This document shows, piece by piece, positions 20,624 to 30,312 of a stretch of DNA of 64,000 bases (position 1 is the stretch's first letter; each line of letters begins with the position of its first letter). The position numbers and the translations under genes were made by a program. The notes under the pieces were generated by a model. That model had not been told where the DNA came from, did not search any database, and saw only the letters and a program-made list of their open reading frames with translations. Source of the DNA: an uncultured Clostridium sp. (GTDB lineage: Bacteria; Bacillota; Clostridia; Lachnospirales; Lachnospiraceae); NCBI GenBank assembly GCA_945915475.1, contig CAMEFI010000006.1, forward strand, positions 1 to 64,000. Reading direction: 5' to 3'.

Positions 20624-21331
20624 TTACTCTGCTTCCTTTTGAACATCCTCAGGCTTCTTTGAAAAAATCTTATTCTCTTCCCCATGTATTAATCTGATAA
20701 TATTGGCCTTATGCCGGTAAAATGCCAGCGCAGCAAACAGGAAGATAATGATATAACTTTCCAGTAACTGACCATTTGTATATGCCACCCCTGTAGCAGG
20801 ATTCAGATATGCACCACGCATTCCCTCCACAAAGAAAGTCACCCAGAATAATGTCACAACAACAAGGGAACCCAATGAGACATAACGGGTGAGCAATACA
20901 CATACAACGAATGCCACCAGACATACCACAATAATATGCCAGTCCAGAATACCCAGCACAACGCCTGCTGTGGCCGCAATTCCTTTACCGCCTTTAAAAT
21001 TCATATAAAATGGGAAATTATGTCCGATTACAACACCCAGTCCACTCCATAATATCATCGGATATAAAATATCCGGAAAGAACATGGTTCCAATGACTCT
21101 TGCAAGTACACAGGCAACTACTGCCTTCAGCAAATCTCCAAGAAACACCACCAGTCCTGCTTTCTTGCCAAGTACACGCAAGGCATTGGTCGTGCCGGAA
21201 TTACCACTTCCATATTCTCTAATATCGATTCCATGCAGCTTTCCATAAATGTAAGCAGTTTGAATCAAGCCAAAACAATAACCAATAATAATGCAAAGAA
21301 TACGTATTAAAATCTCCATTGAATCTTTCAA
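20624..21331 (-). CDS. plsY: Acyl-phosphate glycerol-3-phosphate acyltransferase (start likely ~21319)
   Basis: [38 protein letters not shown]. Confidence 0.95.
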   Translation of the reverse strand: MKDSMEILIRILCIIIGYCFGLIQTAYIYGKLHGIDIREYGSGNSGTTNALRVLGKKAGLVVFLGDLLKAVVACVLARVIGTMFFPDILYPMILWSGLGVVIGHNFPFYMNFKGGKGIAATAGVVLGILDWHIIVVCLVAFVVCVLLTRYVSLGSLVVVTLFWVTFFVEGMRGAYLNPATGVAYTNGQLLESYIIIFLFAALAFYRHKANIIRLIHGEENKIFSKKPEDVQKEAE

Positions 21332-22653
21332 CCTTTCTCTTTTCTCTCCCTATATATAAACCGTAGTGGTGTACCCTTAAACCCAAAGGCATCCCGAAAA
21401 CGGTTCTCAATGTATCTGGTATAAGAAAAATGCGTCAAATTCTTGTCATTTACAAAAATAACAAATGTCGGTGGCTTCACTGCAACCTCTGTTACATAGT
21501 ATAATCTTAATTTCTTACCCTTATCTGACGGCGGCTCCTGCATTGCAACTGCCTCCGTTAAGATCTCATTCAATACACCCGTACCAATCCGAAGTGCATG
21601 ATTATCCACAACTATATCTATAACATCAAACAGTTTAGGCATTCTCTGTCCCGTTTTTGCTGAAATAAAAATAATCTCCGCATATGGTAGAAAAGACAAA
21701 ATTCTTCGAATATCTTCCGTAAATTTGTAAATAGTCTTGTCATTCTTCTCAATAGCGTCCCATTTATTCACAGCAATAATCATACCCTTACCACGTTCAT
21801 GTGCAATTCCTGCGATCTTTGCATCCTGCTCTGTAACACCTTCTGTTGCATCGATCACTAACACACAGACATCTGCACGTTCTACTGCTGTCACAGTACG
21901 AATAATGGAAAAACGCTCTATCTCTTCTTTTATCTTGTTCTTACGCCGAAGTCCTGCCGTATCAATAAATACATATTCCCGGTCATTTCTCGTCACAACT
22001 GTATCAATCGCATCTCTCGTGGTTCCTGCAATATCAGAAACAATAACACGTTCTTCTCCTAATAACTTATTGATAATCGAACTCTTACCAACATTCGGTT
22101 TACCAATAATTGCGATCTTCGGTCTTTCATCCTCCTCGTCCACTTTCATCTCATCTGTAAAATGAGATACCACTTCATCTAGCATATCACCAAGTCCAAG
22201 CTGTGATGCTGCAGAGATTGGAAAGGGATCCCCCAGACCAAGATTGTAAAATTCGTATACATCCGGCATAAACTTTTCAAAGCTGTCCACCTTGTTCACC
22301 ACAAGAACAACCGGTTTATGGGAACGTCTAAGCATATCAGCAACTTTATGGTCTGCATCTACCAATCCCTGCCGGACATCCACTAAAAACATGATCACAT
22401 CTGCCGTATCCATGGCAATTTGTGCCTGTTCCCGCATACTTTTAATAATGATATCCTCACTTTCCGGTTCAATACCACCAGTATCAATCATAGTAAAATT
22501 ATAGTCTAACCAGTTCACATCTGCATAGATCCGGTCTCTTGTCACACCTGGTGTGTCTTTTACAATCGATATCTTCGAGCCTGCTAACACATTAAACAAC
22601 GTAGACTTTCCTACATTCGGCCGTCCTACAATGGCCACAATTGGTTTACTCAT
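21328..22653 (-). CDS. der: Ribosome biogenesis GTPase Der
   Basis: Two G domains ([24 protein letters not shown]). Confidence 0.97.
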   Translation of the reverse strand: MSKPIVAIVGRPNVGKSTLFNVLAGSKISIVKDTPGVTRDRIYADVNWLDYNFTMIDTGGIEPESEDIIIKSMREQAQIAMDTADVIMFLVDVRQGLVDADHKVADMLRRSHKPVVLVVNKVDSFEKFMPDVYEFYNLGLGDPFPISAASQLGLGDMLDEVVSHFTDEMKVDEEDERPKIAIIGKPNVGKSSIINKLLGEERVIVSDIAGTTRDAIDTVVTRNDREYVFIDTAGLRRKNKIKEEIERFSIIRTVTAVERADVCVLVIDATEGVTEQDAKIAGIAHERGKGMIIAVNKWDAIEKNDKTIYKFTEDIRRILSFLPYAEIIFISAKTGQRMPKLFDVIDIVVDNHALRIGTGVLNEILTEAVAMQEPPSDKGKKLRLYYVTEVAVKPPTFVIFVNDKNLTHFSYTRYIENRFRDAFGFKGTPLRFIYRERKEKG

Positions 22654-22727
22654 TGTGCTTCTCCTTTACTTTCTTAACAACCTAGTCTAGTTTACAATAG
22701 CCTCATATATTTGTAAACCCTTAATTC

Positions 22728-23582
22728 CTAATCTTCCCTCAACATCATGACTGCCGCCAGATTCCCCCGTTTACCATTGCTTGCCCTGTGAGAAAATAAA
22801 ATATCCGGATTACAACAGGTACAGATATCTGTTACATCCAGATTTTCCTGTCTGATTCCCGCATGTAAAAGCGTAACTTCACAGGCCTTGTGAAGATTCA
22901 ACTGATATTTTCCATTCTCCTTGCGATATAATAACATATCTCCATAAGAATCTCCAAATACTTCTAAAAAATGCAACGCAACATCTTCACTTACCTCATA
23001 ACAGTTCTGGCAGATAGAAGGTCCGATGGCGCAAATGATATCTTCCGGTTTACTACCATATTCTTTCCCCATAAACGCTATCATTTTCGCTCCAATTCGC
23101 TCTACCGTTCCTCTCCATCCGGAATGTGCCATTGCGATTACTTTCTTAGCCGAATCATAGAAAAATAACGGAACACAGTCCGCATAAAATGTGATTATGG
23201 GGATCCCCGGTTCATTGGTCACCAATCCATCAATCTCTTTGATATCACTTTCTTTCATAATTCCCTTACCGCAATCTTCCTTTGTCACCTTGTAAAAATG
23301 CGAAAGATGAACCTGATCAGAAAACACCAGTTTCTTCTCATCATACCCAAGAGCCCTTGCAAATCTCCTGTGATTCTCCAAGACTTTCTCCCTGTCATCC
23401 CCTCTTGTAAAACTAAGATTCATACTTCCCAAATATCCTTCTGACACACCCCCAAGTCTTGTGGAAAATCCATGTATCATATGTTTTCCATACTGTTCCA
23501 GTTTAGGAAATGTAATATATACTACATCTTTATAACGATTGATATTTGTACTTTTATTATCATTAAAATATTGAATATTCAT
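22728..23582 (-). CDS. pgeF: YfiH/PgeF-family polyphenol oxidase (laccase domain)
   Basis: TFYADCVPLFFYD, AHSGWRGTVERIG, CTCCNPDILFSHRA. Confidence 0.9.
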   Translation of the reverse strand: MNIQYFNDNKSTNINRYKDVVYITFPKLEQYGKHMIHGFSTRLGGVSEGYLGSMNLSFTRGDDREKVLENHRRFARALGYDEKKLVFSDQVHLSHFYKVTKEDCGKGIMKESDIKEIDGLVTNEPGIPIITFYADCVPLFFYDSAKKVIAMAHSGWRGTVERIGAKMIAFMGKEYGSKPEDIICAIGPSICQNCYEVSEDVALHFLEVFGDSYGDMLLYRKENGKYQLNLHKACEVTLLHAGIRQENLDVTDICTCCNPDILFSHRASNGKRGNLAAVMMLRED

Positions 23583-23593
23583 TTCTAACCTCT

Positions 23594-23968
23594 CTAATAT
23601 ACAAAAGAAAATGCATTGGTAATATAATGTATTCTCCCCGGCGTAACCGCCGCCACATCAAAACGTACCGGTGTCGTATCCGGTAGTCCATGACTATACA
23701 TATAATATAGTGCCGCATGACTGATCCTTTTTTGTTTGGCAATCCCCACAGCTTCTTGCGGGCTTCCATACTTTGAAGAACTTCTGTATTTCACCTCAAT
23801 GAATACATAGTATTCTTCCTCCTTTGCAATAATGTCCACTTCCCCCTGTCTGCAACGATAATTCATCTCTAAAATCGTGTAATTATGGCAGGTCAGGTAA
23901 TCCTTCACCAGTTGCTCCACCTCTGCTCCAAGCTTTCTTTTGTTTCTCTGCTGCATATAACCTCTCAA
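23594..23968 (-). CDS. YraN family nuclease-like protein
   Basis: GEVDIIAKEEEYYVFIEVKYR motif. Confidence 0.9.
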   Translation of the reverse strand: MRGYMQQRNKRKLGAEVEQLVKDYLTCHNYTILEMNYRCRQGEVDIIAKEEEYYVFIEVKYRSSSKYGSPQEAVGIAKQKRISHAALYYMYSHGLPDTTPVRFDVAAVTPGRIHYITNAFSFVY

Positions 23969-24247
23969 TCAATGTTTCTTTAATTTGCTCTTAATCTTAT
24001 CCATCTTATCCACATAGATAAGGATCTCTGCAACCACACCATATAATTCCGGCGGAATCATATCCCCGATATCCAGTTTCAAAAGAGTGTCTGCAAGACC
24101 TTCATCCTGATAAGTTGCAACATCATGTTCTTTTGCTTTCTCAATAATCCGGTCTGCAACGGCTCCCTGTCCGGATGCAACTACCTGTGGTGCCTGATTT
24201 GACGGATCATAATTAAGGGCAACTGCTTTTCGTTTCTTTTTATCCAT
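23969..24247 (-). CDS. FlhX/YlqH: stand-alone FlhB cytoplasmic C-domain-like protein
   Basis: ALNYD...PQVVASGQGAVADRIIEKAKEHDV...IPPELYGVVAEILIYV resembles the FlhB region after NPTH. Confidence 0.88.
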   Translation of the reverse strand: MDKKKRKAVALNYDPSNQAPQVVASGQGAVADRIIEKAKEHDVATYQDEGLADTLLKLDIGDMIPPELYGVVAEILIYVDKMDKIKSKLKKH

Positions 24248-24265
24248 ATTCCATCCATCCCTTCA

Positions 24266-26026
24266 TCACGTTCTCGCATCAAATGTATACCGTTTAATAC
24301 TTCGTTCCGCATTCTCATCCACCACTTCATCCACCACCTTATTGATGGAGTCAGCCGGCTGTCGTTTCACCACCTCATTGGTCAGAGAAAATCCCCGGTC
24401 AGCCAATTGTCCTGCCAGCATTTTCATGTTATCTGCAACAATATCCACACTTTCCTGATCATTGAGATAGAATCTTGCATGGACATTGCTTCCCGTTAAT
24501 GTTACTTTCACGTCCGTTGCCCCAAGATGATCCATATCTAAATGTAACATGACACTGATACTATCTTTTTTCTGCTGAAGTTTTCCCTTATCTGCATAGA
24601 TATATAACTCAGAGTTCGTCTGCCTGTTTGATAATGTTATGGGCATCTGCGCATAAATCATCTGTTGATTTAACTGATTCATGAAATTGAGATTCTGCCG
24701 CATATTCTGAAAATCCTGTTGAAATCCTTTTGTATCCCCTCCATGGGAACAAATGATATCATCAAATTTTTTCGTATTTTTAAGTAAAGACTCATACAGA
24801 TCATCTATCTCCTTCGGATCCTTCATCTGTTGCGGATTCAAAGAAAAGCCCTTTTTGATAACCTCAGACATCAGATTCCGGAAGCTATCATTTTGTAGGA
24901 AATGTTGCAGCATATCCTGTGGTACATCGCTTTTTTCCAGTGTCTGTAATACATTCTTTAACAGTGTTTCTTCTGACTGTGACTTTAAAAATGTCTGTAC
25001 AATATCCGAATCTGATACATTGGTCTTTTGCATAGCATCTGCTAGTTTCAACATTCCATCCTTTGCGGCACTGACATCTTCGTTGGAACTAATATTCATT
25101 TGTCTGATTAAGGTTTGGACACCCTGTTCTATCATAGGTTCTCGGTCTGGCATCCGGGAATCCGAAACTCCATCTGCATCCTGCATATCCGGTGCTGCCT
25201 TCATTACATCCTCTCCATCTGCCGGCTGCGGTGCCTGCGACATTTCTCCTTCCACCTTTTTTCCATCAGACAGAATCCCCTCATCCACGGAAGAATCCAT
25301 ATTCAAAGGAAGCATGTTATCTTTCACAAATAGATCCGTTATCTCATTTGCAACTGTAAGAAGCGTCTTTCCATCCACATTTTGCGAAAATGCTCTTGTA
25401 AAATCTGCCATAGCATCCGCAGTCTCACTGATATCTCCCATCAGCTGATGCTGCATATTCTCGTATCGTTCAAATTGTGTAATATTCTCCTCCGTAACCG
25501 GAATATTCATCTTGGTAAGCGATACCAGTGTCCGCAAAGAAGTTCCTTCATATTTCATACTTTGAGACAAAATATTGACAATGCTTCCTTTATCCACCGG
25601 CATTCCTGCATCCATAAGTTCTTTCGCCACCGTGAAATTCTTTTCCGTGGGCGAAAGACCGGCAATATCCAGTGCCTTCTCTAAGACCTGTGTCTGTGCG
25701 CTATAAATAGAATCAAACATAGGCTTTAACAATATCTGCTTTGATGTATTCTCTTTCACGGAAAACAGAAGTTTATCCCCTACACCAAGCTCAACACCCG
25801 CCTGTAACCGTGCCATCAACTTCGCCTGATTCTCCAAAGAAATCGTAACTTTATCCCCTACAATATCCAATACCTCACCACGGAACACTGCCCCTTCATT
25901 CAGTCCGGATAAATCAACGGAGGATTTCCCTGCAGATGTCTGTTCTACATTCTGGGCATGTCCTACCGTAACCTGCTCCTGCAGGTTATTATCATATCCT
26001 GTCACCAGATGGTTTCCAATCTGCAT
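24266..26026 (-). CDS. YlqG-like protein with FliK/Flg_hook-like C-terminal domain
   Basis: C-terminal LHLDMDHLGATDVKVTLTGSNVHARFYLNDQESVDIVADNMKMLAGQLADRGFSL; position beside flhX and rnhB as in B. subtilis. Confidence 0.7.
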   Translation of the reverse strand: MQIGNHLVTGYDNNLQEQVTVGHAQNVEQTSAGKSSVDLSGLNEGAVFRGEVLDIVGDKVTISLENQAKLMARLQAGVELGVGDKLLFSVKENTSKQILLKPMFDSIYSAQTQVLEKALDIAGLSPTEKNFTVAKELMDAGMPVDKGSIVNILSQSMKYEGTSLRTLVSLTKMNIPVTEENITQFERYENMQHQLMGDISETADAMADFTRAFSQNVDGKTLLTVANEITDLFVKDNMLPLNMDSSVDEGILSDGKKVEGEMSQAPQPADGEDVMKAAPDMQDADGVSDSRMPDREPMIEQGVQTLIRQMNISSNEDVSAAKDGMLKLADAMQKTNVSDSDIVQTFLKSQSEETLLKNVLQTLEKSDVPQDMLQHFLQNDSFRNLMSEVIKKGFSLNPQQMKDPKEIDDLYESLLKNTKKFDDIICSHGGDTKGFQQDFQNMRQNLNFMNQLNQQMIYAQMPITLSNRQTNSELYIYADKGKLQQKKDSISVMLHLDMDHLGATDVKVTLTGSNVHARFYLNDQESVDIVADNMKMLAGQLADRGFSLTNEVVKRQPADSINKVVDEVVDENAERSIKRYTFDART

Positions 26027-26066
26027 AGAGATCCTCCTTTTCTTCCTTTATTCTATAGGATTATAT

Positions 26067-26272
26067 AGGTAATTGCGAAACTCTTAAAAATGTATATTGA
26101 GTTGTGCAGATTTGACAAGTATCCTAAGCAGGTGCTTTGAGACCGCCGGTACTTAACGAGTGTGAAACACGAGTTTAGTACCGCTGCGAGGCGAGAGCAG
26201 CGCAAGCGTGCCAGCGAGGATATTGTCAAATTGCACAACATTTATAGGAAAAGAGGAGCTTCGCAATTGCCT
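26067..26272. repeat. Full-length dispersed palindromic element (MITE- or structured-RNA-like)
   Basis: Ends aggtaattgcgaaactc / gagcttcgcaattgcct are near-perfect inverted repeats; inner arms (gttgtgcagatttgacaagtatcct / aggatattgtcaaattgcacaac) and a central hairpin also pair; second copy at 1-68. Confidence 0.85.
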
Positions 26273-26280
26273 ACTTCATT

Positions 26281-27033
26281 CTAAATAAAGTTCCCTATAA
26301 ATGATCTGCGATGAATCTTACATGGTCCTATCGTCTTCAATGCTTCAATATGTTTCGCGCTGCCATATCCTTTGTTACTTGCAAAATCATACCCCGGATA
26401 GACCGCATCCATATCCACCATATAACGATCTCTTGTTACCTTTGCAACGATACTTGCTGCCGCAATGGATACACTCTTTGCATCTCCTTTAATAATGGAT
26501 TCCTGTGGAATTGTAACTTCCGGAATCGTCACAGCATCATTTAATAATATATCGGGTGTAACATCAAGTTTGCTGAGAGCCATCCGCATTGCTACATAAT
26601 CTGCCTGCAATATATTGATCTCGTCAATGCACGCCTCGTCCGCATATCCAATCCCCACTGCAACGGCTTTCTCCATAATTTCCTCATAGAGCTGTTCCCT
26701 CTTCTTCGCTGACAACTGCTTGGAATCATTTAGATAATATATGTCAATATCTTTGGGCAGTATGACGGCAGCTGCCACTACCGGCCCCGCAAGAGGCCCT
26801 CTTCCAACCTCATCAATCCCACATATATACTGATAATCCGCATATTTACGTTCATATGCCTGCATTGCATATGTACGTTTCACTTCATTCTCAAAAGCTA
26901 TAATCTTCTTTTTCGCACTCTGGGCAAGTTTCTGAACACCTGCACGCTCATCTGCTTCCCAATCTGCAACTTTGTTTTTTAATTCATCTATAGAAGCCGT
27001 TTTTATATACTCTTTGATTTCATTAATTCCCAT
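26281..27033 (-). CDS. rnhB: Ribonuclease HII (ORF runs to 27057)
   Basis: ICGIDEVGRGPLAGPVVAAAV; DSKQLSAKKRE. Confidence 0.96.
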   Translation of the reverse strand: MGINEIKEYIKTASIDELKNKVADWEADERAGVQKLAQSAKKKIIAFENEVKRTYAMQAYERKYADYQYICGIDEVGRGPLAGPVVAAAVILPKDIDIYYLNDSKQLSAKKREQLYEEIMEKAVAVGIGYADEACIDEINILQADYVAMRMALSKLDVTPDILLNDAVTIPEVTIPQESIIKGDAKSVSIAAASIVAKVTRDRYMVDMDAVYPGYDFASNKGYGSAKHIEALKTIGPCKIHRRSFIGNFI

Positions 27034-27040
27034 ATGTACC

Positions 27041-27655
27041 TCACTCAATCTTACCAAAAGAAGATAATGGCCATAGCCGGAATACCGCTTTCCCTATTAA
27101 GTCCTCCCGTTTCACATTACCCACAATATCAAAACGGGAATCTTCACTCTCATTTCGGTTATCACCCATTACAAAATATTCATCTTCCCCCAGGGTTACT
27201 CCATCAAGAGCTCGCCCGGTCATCCCCGGCTCAATCGTTTCATAACCATAATCTTCCTGAAGCATTTTTCCGTTAATATAGATATTACCGTCATAATCAA
27301 TACGGACAGTTTCTCCCGGAAGACCAATAATTCGTTTGATAAAAAATTCCTCCCCATCATACATAGGAAATACAACAATATCAAAACGTTCCGGTTCCTT
27401 AAAATGATAGGAAAATTTGTCAACCCATAAATTATCATTATGATGAAGTGTATCATACATAGATTCCCCATTCACCACCGTACGCTGTCCCACAAAAGTT
27501 ACAATCAGCCATACTGCTACGAACAGAAATACAAGATAGGCAAGGGTATCTATAATCTCACGCTTCATGCTTTTTGTCTTCTCCTCTGTCCCCATTGGTT
27601 CTGTCCCACTCTTCTCTTTCTCTATCTTTTCTTTCTTCTTACTCATATCAATCAC
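27041..27655 (-). CDS. lepB: Type I signal peptidase (copy 1)
   Basis: GESMYDTL (Ser), FFIKRIIGLPGE (Lys), YFVMGDNRNESEDSR. Confidence 0.95.
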   Translation of the reverse strand: MIDMSKKKEKIEKEKSGTEPMGTEEKTKSMKREIIDTLAYLVFLFVAVWLIVTFVGQRTVVNGESMYDTLHHNDNLWVDKFSYHFKEPERFDIVVFPMYDGEEFFIKRIIGLPGETVRIDYDGNIYINGKMLQEDYGYETIEPGMTGRALDGVTLGEDEYFVMGDNRNESEDSRFDIVGNVKREDLIGKAVFRLWPLSSFGKIE

Positions 27656-28264
27656 CTACTCAACCTTCCCAAATTTTGAAAGTGGCCAGATTCGAAATAC
27701 CGCTTTTCCTTCTAATTCATCCTTATGAATATTGCCAACATCCTCAAAGCGGGAATCTTTACTATCATTTCGATTATCACCCATTACAAAATATTCATCT
27801 TCTCCCAATATGATATTACTTTTAGCTCGGCCGATCATATTAGGCGAAATGATTTCATAACCATAATTCTCTTCCAATGGCTCATTATTGATATAGATCG
27901 TTCCGTCTTCTTCTATCCTGATACGCTCTCCGGGCAAACCAATAATCCTTTTAATATAATAAACGGAACTATCCTGATACGGAAATACAACAATATCAAA
28001 TCTCTTCGGATCACGGAACCGGTATGATAACTTATCAATCCATAGATTATCACCATCTTCCAGGGTATCATACATAGAGTTACCAACCACCTCTGTTCTC
28101 TGTCCCACAAATGTCAGGATAAACCACACTGCCAGAATTACAAAAGCAATGTATAGCACCATACTTACTATCTCTTTTACTATATTGATCTCTTCGGAAA
28201 ATTGACTCTCCCTTTCCTTCTTTGCCATAAATACCGTCCTTTCCCATCCACATGATATTTCCAT
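27656..28264 (-). CDS. lepB: Type I signal peptidase (copy 2)
   Basis: GNSMYDTL, YYIKRIIGLPGE, YFVMGDNRNDSKDSR; closely similar to copy 1. Confidence 0.95.
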   Translation of the reverse strand: MEISCGWERTVFMAKKERESQFSEEINIVKEIVSMVLYIAFVILAVWFILTFVGQRTEVVGNSMYDTLEDGDNLWIDKLSYRFRDPKRFDIVVFPYQDSSVYYIKRIIGLPGERIRIEEDGTIYINNEPLEENYGYEIISPNMIGRAKSNIILGEDEYFVMGDNRNDSKDSRFEDVGNIHKDELEGKAVFRIWPLSKFGKVE

Positions 28265-28267
28265 GAC

Positions 28268-29110
28268 CTATTCCGGATATTCCACTGATATAGCTCCCAG
28301 TTTTCCACTTCGAAAATCTTCTAATAAAATACCTGCTGCTTTCTCATAATCCAACTCCTGCCCCTTCATAAGGCAGCCTCTATTCCTTGCAATCTCGTGA
28401 AGAATCGTTGCCGGAGATTCCGTTTCATTGACCTCATAACGTTCCTTTAACAGATTAGGATAGTGTTCCACCAAAAAAGCGATCAAATCACAGGCAAGCT
28501 CTGTTTTTTGTAAAATATCGTCATTAATGGAACCAATAAATGCCAAATGTTCTCCCACTGATTGATCCTCAAACTTAGGCCAGAGAATTCCCGGTGTGTC
28601 AAGAAGTTCCACATTCTTATTAATCTTAATCCATTGTTTTCCTTTTGTAACCCCTGGCTTATTGCCAACCTTTGTACAGGCTTTTCTGGCATAGGAATTA
28701 ATAAAGGTTGATTTACCAACATTAGGTATCCCTACAATCATCGCCCGGATTGGGCGATTCATAATTCCCCGTTTGCGGTCACGTTCAATCTTTTCCTTAC
28801 ATGCCTCCTGCACCTTAGCCGTAATCGCTTTCATCCCCTGTCCATCTCTTGCATTAATGGTTACAACCAGAATTCCCTGATTCTTAAAATAATTCTCCCA
28901 CTGTGCGGTCACTTTACTGTCAGCAAGATCACATTTATTAAGCAATACAAGTCGATACTTATTGTTTGCAAGGGAATCAATATCCGGATTCCGACTGCTG
29001 AATGGAACTCTTGCATCGAGTAACTCGATTACAATATCAATTAATTTCATATCCTCCTGCATCATACGCTTTGCCTTCGTCATATGACCAGGATACCATT
29101 GAATATTCAT
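28268..29110 (-). CDS. rbgA: Ribosome biogenesis GTPase RbgA/YlqF
   Basis: Circularly permuted GTPase: NKCDL, GIPNVGKSTFIN, DTPGILWPK; N-terminal WYPGHMTKAKRMM. Confidence 0.96.
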   Translation of the reverse strand: MNIQWYPGHMTKAKRMMQEDMKLIDIVIELLDARVPFSSRNPDIDSLANNKYRLVLLNKCDLADSKVTAQWENYFKNQGILVVTINARDGQGMKAITAKVQEACKEKIERDRKRGIMNRPIRAMIVGIPNVGKSTFINSYARKACTKVGNKPGVTKGKQWIKINKNVELLDTPGILWPKFEDQSVGEHLAFIGSINDDILQKTELACDLIAFLVEHYPNLLKERYEVNETESPATILHEIARNRGCLMKGQELDYEKAAGILLEDFRSGKLGAISVEYPE

Positions 29111-29137
29111 ATATTAACTCCTTATCCGATGTTATTC

Positions 29138-29722
29138 TCATTTCACAAAGCCCCACTTACTTCTTGGAGAAATACGAAATACTATCTTGCCGCAAATCTC
29201 CTTATCAGAAATATTGCCAATATTTACATAACGGGAATCTTCACTGTTATTACAGTTATCACCAATTACAAAATATTCTTCTTCTCCTAGTGTAACACCT
29301 TCTAGAGCGATTCCTTCTGTCATAATCAGATCATCAAAAGGTAAATCCGTAAGAGCATTTCCATCAATAAAAATCCTTCCATTCTTAATCTGTACGGTCT
29401 CTCCCGGAAGACCGACAATCCTCTTTATTGTAAAATATCCATCCGTATCTTCCTTTAACTTAAATGAAATAATATCGTATCTTTTCGGACTACCAAACAT
29501 ATATGCTGCCTTATTTAATAAAAGCACATCCTGATTCGATAACGCAGGATTCATGCTTTGTCCAATCATTGTAACCGTCTGCATACCAAAGGTCACAATA
29601 CTATAAGCAAGAATCACGACAACCAGAATGGAAATAGCCCAATGTCCAGCTTCCGACATGAAATCCTTTACATCAAATTCTTCCCGCTCATAACTGCTCC
29701 GATATCTTCTGCGTCGTCTCAT
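29138..29722 (-). CDS. lepB: Type I signal peptidase (copy 3, divergent)
   Basis: GQSMNPAL, FTIKRIVGLPGE, YFVIGDNCNNSEDSR. Confidence 0.94.
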   Translation of the reverse strand: MRRRRRYRSSYEREEFDVKDFMSEAGHWAISILVVVILAYSIVTFGMQTVTMIGQSMNPALSNQDVLLLNKAAYMFGSPKRYDIISFKLKEDTDGYFTIKRIVGLPGETVQIKNGRIFIDGNALTDLPFDDLIMTEGIALEGVTLGEEEYFVIGDNCNNSEDSRYVNIGNISDKEICGKIVFRISPRSKWGFVK

Positions 29723-29746
29723 ACAGTCCTCCTAACAAATAATAGA

Positions 29747-29778
29747 ACAAAAGGCTAGAGTAAATACTCCAGCCCTTC
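29747..29778 (-). terminator. Terminator downstream of rplS
   Basis: Minus strand GGCTGGAGTATTTACTCTAGCCTTTT. Confidence 0.75.
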
Positions 29779-29790
29779 ATCTCGAAAAGA

Positions 29791-30138
29791 TTATTTTACT
29801 AATTCTTTTACTCTTGCTGCCTTACCTACTCTATCACGTAAGTAGTATAATTTAGCACGTCTAGCCTTACCATGTCTAACAACCTCAATCTTCTCTACGA
29901 TTGGAGAATGTAATGGCCATGTCTTCTCAACACCAACACCGTTAGAATTCTTACGAACAGTAAATGTCTCACGGTTGCTTCCGCCCTGACGCTTAATTAC
30001 GGTTCCTTCAAAAACCTGAATTCTTTCTCTGTTTCCTTCTTTTACCTTTGCAGATACCTTAACGGTATCACCTACCTTGAAGTCTGCAACTTCTGACTTT
30101 AACTGAGCAACTTCAATGTTCTTAATAATATCGTTCAT
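29791..30138 (-). CDS. rplS: 50S ribosomal protein L19 (ORF track runs to 30231; start at MNDIIKN)
   Basis: [39 protein letters not shown] before MNDI. Confidence 0.97.
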   Translation of the reverse strand: MNDIIKNIEVAQLKSEVADFKVGDTVKVSAKVKEGNRERIQVFEGTVIKRQGGSNRETFTVRKNSNGVGVEKTWPLHSPIVEKIEVVRHGKARRAKLYYLRDRVGKAARVKELVK

Positions 30139-30267
30139 AATGAACCTCCTTAGAATATAAGACGTTCTTGCAAGGGTTGTACGCAGGTATATTACGTACG
30201 TTTTCAATATAACTTGCAGAGGACCATCCAAAATATATGGGATTCTCTACTTGAGAGAAGTCACAAC
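30139..30267 (-). ncRNA. Structured rplS 5' leader (candidate L19 autoregulatory leader)
   Basis: Promoter-to-SD region contains TTCTCT-N5-AGAGAA and TGCAAG...CTTGCA enclosing GTACG-N11-CGTAC. Confidence 0.6.
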
Positions 30268-30273
30268 TTATTC

Positions 30274-30302
30274 AATGTACCATATAACTCTTCAAAATGC
30301 AA
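30274..30302 (-). promoter_or_regulatory. Promoter of rplS
   Basis: Minus strand TTGCAT-17 nt-TACATT. Confidence 0.7.
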
Positions 30303-30312
30303 GCATTTTTTA

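Noticed and set aside
24753-25448. 231-aa plus-strand ORF (Ser/Phe-rich)
   Set aside because: Antisense to the FliK-like gene; the composition is typical of antisense translation and no domain is visible.
26053-26241. 62-aa minus-strand ORF inside the palindromic repeat
   Set aside because: It lies almost wholly in the self-complementary element with no SD or plausible product; likely fortuitous.
27041-28264. Adjacent lepB copies 1 and 2 as an assembly duplication
   Set aside because: The two copies differ throughout in protein and nucleotide sequence, so they are genuine paralogues.
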